This document shows positions 3,092 to 5,930 of a stretch of 5,930 bases of DNA, one piece after another. The notes beneath the pieces are model-generated. The model saw only the letters and a program-made list of their open reading frames with translations, ran no database searches and had not been told where the DNA came from. Origin of the DNA: Anaerolineae bacterium (lineage in GTDB: Bacteria > Chloroflexota > Anaerolineae > B4-G1); the NCBI GenBank assembly GCA_027079895.1, contig JALWUZ010000329.1:1-5930 (forward strand), in the 5' to 3' direction. Numbering within the stretch: position 1 is the stretch's first letter; each line of letters starts with the position of its first letter. The position numbers and the translations under genes are program-made.

Positions 3092-5930
3092 CGTCGGTAC
3101 CTCCTTCGGATTGCGGCCACATCTGCCGGGCCGCCCAGAACAGCCGGGGGCGGCGACATTTCCACAGCCCGCCCCACTCCCTTGCCGGCGAAGACCACCG
3201 TCACGACGATCACGTGCGTATCGCCCACCGCCACCCCCGCCTCGTTGATGGCGGTGACGGTGATCCGCTTCGTCCCGCTGACCGCCCAGGTGAACGCGAC
3301 GGTGTCGGAAAGGCCGCCGATATGCTGCTGGGCCGTCTGCCCCGTCGCCTGCCAGGTGTAGGTGAACGGCTGAGTGGCATTGGAGGGGGCGACGGTGGCG
3401 GTGAAGACGTAGGCGGTGCCGACCGTCCCCGTCGCCGGCCCGGTGAGCACGACCCCCGTCGGCGGGATGGGGAGCAACCGCGTCCAGCGGGAAACGGCGT
3501 TGTCCCCGACGGAGTGATCCGACTCATCCGCGTCCACCGCGGCTGTGTTGACCAGGTACCGCCGCCCACCGACCCGCGTCGCCGCGTCGTAGGCCGCCTC
3601 CGTCACCGCAACCGGCAGCCCGATCTCCACCGCCGGGTCGCCGGGCGCGAGCGGCACCAGTTCACACGTCACGGTGGCCGTCCCCGCGCACTGCACCTCC
3701 GGCCAGATGCGTGCCTCCGGGAGCGCGGGCCGGTAATCCGCGTCGTAAGTGCCCAGGTAGACGCGATACTGGATGTACCCCCGGTCCGTCAGCCCGATGG
3801 AGGAGGCGGGCAGAGTGAGGCTATCCCCCGACTCGTCGGAGTAGTAAGTCGCCCGGCCGCCCGGCCCCTGGAAGGCGTAGGCCGGGCAATCGCTTCCGTC
3901 GCAGGTGCGCACCTGGAACTGCATTTGCAACGCTCCCCGCAGATAGGCCGCCCGCACCTCGTCCGCGCTCAACACGCGGTTGAAGATGGCGACCTCGTCC
4001 AGGCTTCCCCTCAACGCCTGCCCGCTGTCGAACCCGCCGCCGACCTGGTCTTGATCCTGTCCCAGCACCACCGCCCCGCCGCCGACCAGCGAGTACCCCT
4101 TTCGCAACGTCCTGGTATCCGCCAGTTGACCGTCCTTGTAGACCTCCAGCCGCCCGTCGAAACTGCGCCAGGTCACGGCGACGTGATGCCACGCCCCATC
4201 GGAGACGTTGACCCCGGTATCGCCACTGCGCCCATTGCTCCCCCCGATGACGACGACCAGGTCGCCGTTGTAATCCGCCTTGCCGAAGACCAGGAACTCA
4301 TTGTTGTGAGCGACAGTGGCGTAGGAGATGTACGGGGCCATCTCCTTCACCTCCTCGTCACGCACCCAGAACATAGCGGTGATCTCGTTGGCCGGAAACT
4401 CCTCGACCGGGTTGACGATGATGTAATCGTCGTCGCCGTCGAAGCACACCGCCGTCGCCAGCCGCCCGTCGCTCCCGGCCTGCGGACAACGGTTGTCGTC
4501 GGGACACGTGCCGTCGTTCCCCTGGCCGGAACCGTCCCAGAACATTCGAGACTGGCTGCTGCTCTCATCCAGGTGCCACAGGAGGACGTTGCCGGACATG
4601 TTGAGCCCGTCCGCCGGATACCCCGTCTCCACGCCGCCGAAGTTCGGCAACTCCTTCCCCGTCGGGCGATTGGGCAGCCACGACAGCAGCGACCACGCCC
4701 CTACCCCGTTCGTCTTCCCCATCACGCGGGAGTCGAAGTAGGCCCCGTAGGTCGGCGCCTGCCGCTGATAGATGGCGAGCACCTCCTGGTCGTTCAGGGG
4801 GCGGTTGAGGATGAAGACCTCATCCAGACGGCCTTTGAGCGTGGCGTAACGCCCGCCGCCGACCAGCACCGCTCCGGTGTTCACACACAGATTGCCACCA
4901 TAGACAATACCCACAGCACTATCCGGGCGACCGTTGAGGTACAACCGCAAGTGCATCCCATCGAAAGTCATCACCACCTGATTCCATTGATTGAGGATCA
5001 ACCGGCCCGCGCTGAACTCTTCTAACGAGTAGCACCCACCCAGGGGGGCTTGGGGGTAGACAGAATAACGCACCCGCATACTGTTCCGCTCGATCGAGAG
5101 GTCGTAATTGCGGTATCCACTATCGCTCTCCTTGTTCACCAACACCTGGTAGTCGGGCGCTTCCCCCGTCGGGCGGACCCACACCCCGATGGTGAAGGCG
5201 TTCAAATCCAGCGAACTGTCATCGCTCACCGCGATGTAATCGTCGCCCCCGTCGAACTCCATCCCGCCGCCCAACTTCCCGTCGCTCGCCTGGGGACAGG
5301 TGGACGAGTAACAGACCCCATCGTTGCCCCTCGAAGAGGTGTCGGCGAACGTCGTGCTCCCACCGGGTTCGTCCAGGTGGAGCAGCAGGACGTTGCCGGA
5401 CATGTCGAGCCAGGAGTCAACGTCGCCGCCGTTGTCCGGCAGCGCGAAGGGGTTGCCGGAGGCGTTCATAGTCAGCCAGTTGTCGCCGTCGTCCCAAACG
5501 GTGCCGTAGTTCGTCCCTCCGCCGAACCCCTCCCCGTCGTTGTCGTCGTCGGTGTAATCCGACAGCGTCATCGGCAGGCTGGCCGTCACTCCTGGGGGCA
5601 GGTAATCCGTCACCAACAGACTGTGCGCCGCGCTGGGGCCGGTGTTGGTGATGCGCAGCGTGTAGAGCAGTTGGTCGCCGACCTGCACCTCCGACTTGTC
5701 CGCCCGCTTGCTGAGCCTGAGGTCGGCCAGCGGGTACTCCCGCAGCAGGACATCGCCGTCGGAGATGAAGGCGACCGTCGTCCCGTCGGTGTTGAAGGCC
5801 GGGTAGGCGACCCGGTCGCCGGCCTGCGTGTCCACCTCCCCCTTGTCCACCAGGTCGTACAGGTGCAGCCGCCGCTCCCCCGCCCCGACGACGGCGACGT
5901 AGGCCGCCCGCGTCCCGTCCGCGCTGATGG
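3088..5930 (-). CDS. Large modular extracellular protein (DUF11, LamG x2, PKD), partial
   Basis: The reading frame is open to the window edge, so the N-terminus and any signal peptide are missing. Residues here count from the GTG codon at 5850, which is internal rather than a start. Order: two TolB/PD40-like propeller strands (ISADGTRAAYVA upstream of 5850; FNTDGTTVAFISDG, 19-32); first half of a DUF11 domain (about 44-90, with NTGPSA and TDYLPPGV); an acidic Asp/Gly/Asn-rich linker (97-150); LamG 1 (about 151-365); linker (366-417); LamG 2 (418-640); a spacer domain (641-716, QFQVRTCDGSDCP); second half of DUF11 (about 717-787, TVTCELVPLAPGDP and LVNTAAVDADESD); and a PKD-like domain (797-885). 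LamG domains are jelly-roll binding modules, often for carbohydrate; paired Cys (180/185 and 449/455) suggest disulphides and export. There is no LPXTG or C-terminal membrane helix; the tail ends RRRYRR. It is probably a surface or secreted adhesin-like protein; substrate unknown. The downstream membrane protein is coupled by ATGA. Confidence 0.9.
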   Translation of the reverse strand, partial: ISADGTRAAYVAVVGAGERRLHLYDLVDKGEVDTQAGDRVAYPAFNTDGTTVAFISDGDVLLREYPLADLRLSKRADKSEVQVGDQLLYTLRITNTGPSAAHSLLVTDYLPPGVTASLPMTLSDYTDDDNDGEGFGGGTNYGTVWDDGDNWLTMNASGNPFALPDNGGDVDSWLDMSGNVLLLHLDEPGGSTTFADTSSRGNDGVCYSSTCPQASDGKLGGGMEFDGGDDYIAVSDDSSLDLNAFTIGVWVRPTGEAPDYQVLVNKESDSGYRNYDLSIERNSMRVRYSVYPQAPLGGCYSLEEFSAGRLILNQWNQVVMTFDGMHLRLYLNGRPDSAVGIVYGGNLCVNTGAVLVGGGRYATLKGRLDEVFILNRPLNDQEVLAIYQRQAPTYGAYFDSRVMGKTNGVGAWSLLSWLPNRPTGKELPNFGGVETGYPADGLNMSGNVLLWHLDESSSQSRMFWDGSGQGNDGTCPDDNRCPQAGSDGRLATAVCFDGDDDYIIVNPVEEFPANEITAMFWVRDEEVKEMAPYISYATVAHNNEFLVFGKADYNGDLVVVIGGSNGRSGDTGVNVSDGAWHHVAVTWRSFDGRLEVYKDGQLADTRTLRKGYSLVGGGAVVLGQDQDQVGGGFDSGQALRGSLDEVAIFNRVLSADEVRAAYLRGALQMQFQVRTCDGSDCPAYAFQGPGGRATYYSDESGDSLTLPASSIGLTDRGYIQYRVYLGTYDADYRPALPEARIWPEVQCAGTATVTCELVPLAPGDPAVEIGLPVAVTEAAYDAATRVGGRRYLVNTAAVDADESDHSVGDNAVSRWTRLLPIPPTGVVLTGPATGTVGTAYVFTATVAPSNATQPFTYTWQATGQTAQQHIGGLSDTVAFTWAVSGTKRITVTAINEAGVAVGDTHVIVVTVVFAGKGVGRAVEMSPPPAVLGGPADVAAIRRRYRR
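3099..3106 (-). promoter_or_regulatory. Consensus Shine-Dalgarno inside the upstream gene
   Basis: The minus strand reads AAGGAGGT, 7 nt before the ATG at 3091. The same bases form part of the codons for the RRRY near the C-terminus of the large surface protein. It decides the start of the membrane protein. Confidence 0.85.
4584..4600 (-). repeat. Exact 17-nt repeat within the LamG modules, copy 1
   Basis: GGACGTTGCCGGACATG (plus strand) occurs here and at 5388-5404, exactly 804 nt (268 codons) apart and in the same frame. It encodes the MSGNVLL entry of each LamG module. It shows that the module, linker included, arose by internal duplication. Confidence 0.85.
5388..5404 (-). repeat. Exact 17-nt repeat within the LamG modules, copy 2
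   Basis: This is the partner of 4584-4600 and marks the start of LamG 1. The protein similarity continues beyond it (HLDE, GNDG, CPQ, FDG, DDYI, LDEV, NR), while the DNA has diverged. Confidence 0.85.

Noticed and set aside
3088..3200. Frameshift at the end of the surface-protein gene hiding a C-terminal anchor
   Set aside because: I checked the other minus-strand frames near the end and saw no hydrophobic helix or sorting motif; the stop fits a deliberate ATGA overlap.
3214..5025. Plus-strand 603-codon open frame opposite the surface-protein gene
   Set aside because: It is rich in R, H, V, P and D with no domain or ribosome binding site, while the minus strand has clear LamG, DUF11 and PKD-like domains.
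5848..5850. GTG at 5850 as the true start of the surface protein
   Set aside because: The frame continues upstream to the window edge with a propeller-like motif (ISADGTRAAYVA, LHLYDL), and no Shine-Dalgarno precedes this GTG, so the gene is truncated by the window.

Overview
This is a GC-rich bacterial window in which every convincing gene lies on the minus strand, so transcription runs from high to low coordinates. The best taxonomic guess is Chloroflexota, Anaerolineae-like. This is inferred from the very large secreted-type protein mixing DUF11, LamG and a Chloroflexota-style PKD domain, together with a GC-rich hairpin array; no rRNA or other marker in the window proves it.

Layout from right to left. 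(1) 5930-3088 holds a 5'-truncated gene for a modular extracellular protein: a TolB/WD40-like propeller end, the front half of a DUF11 domain, two tandem LamG domains, a spacer domain, the back half of DUF11, and a PKD-like domain. (2) Its stop codon overlaps by ATGA the start of a 198-residue multi-pass membrane protein of unknown function (3091-2495), whose perfect Shine-Dalgarno sequence lies inside the end of the large gene. (3) A tRNA-Gln(UUG) gene (2434-2363) has its own extended -10 promoter at 2478-2451. (4) A perfect 13-bp hairpin (2342-2315) separates the tRNA from glmU (2296-944), the bifunctional UDP-GlcNAc synthesis enzyme. (5) cdd, a cytidine deaminase (942-544), follows glmU after 1 nt, and its ribosome binding site is encoded by the last codons of glmU. 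(6) 543-116 is a dense non-coding array of GGGGCAGAC/GTCTGCCCC hairpins with alternating spacers, and one copy runs into the last codons and stop of cdd. Positions 1-115 show nothing recognisable.

The genes form two translationally coupled pairs: the surface protein with the membrane protein, and GlmU with Cdd. The tRNA sits between them. GlmU feeds peptidoglycan and polysaccharide precursor synthesis, while Cdd salvages cytidine and deoxycytidine. The most unusual points are the hairpin array, including a compensatory base-pair change that preserves one stem; the DUF11 domain that appears to be split by about 625 residues of LamG sequence; the undescribed coupled membrane protein; and the tRNA-Gln/hairpin/glmU leader. 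No defence system, CRISPR array, transposase or complete novel multigene system is visible.
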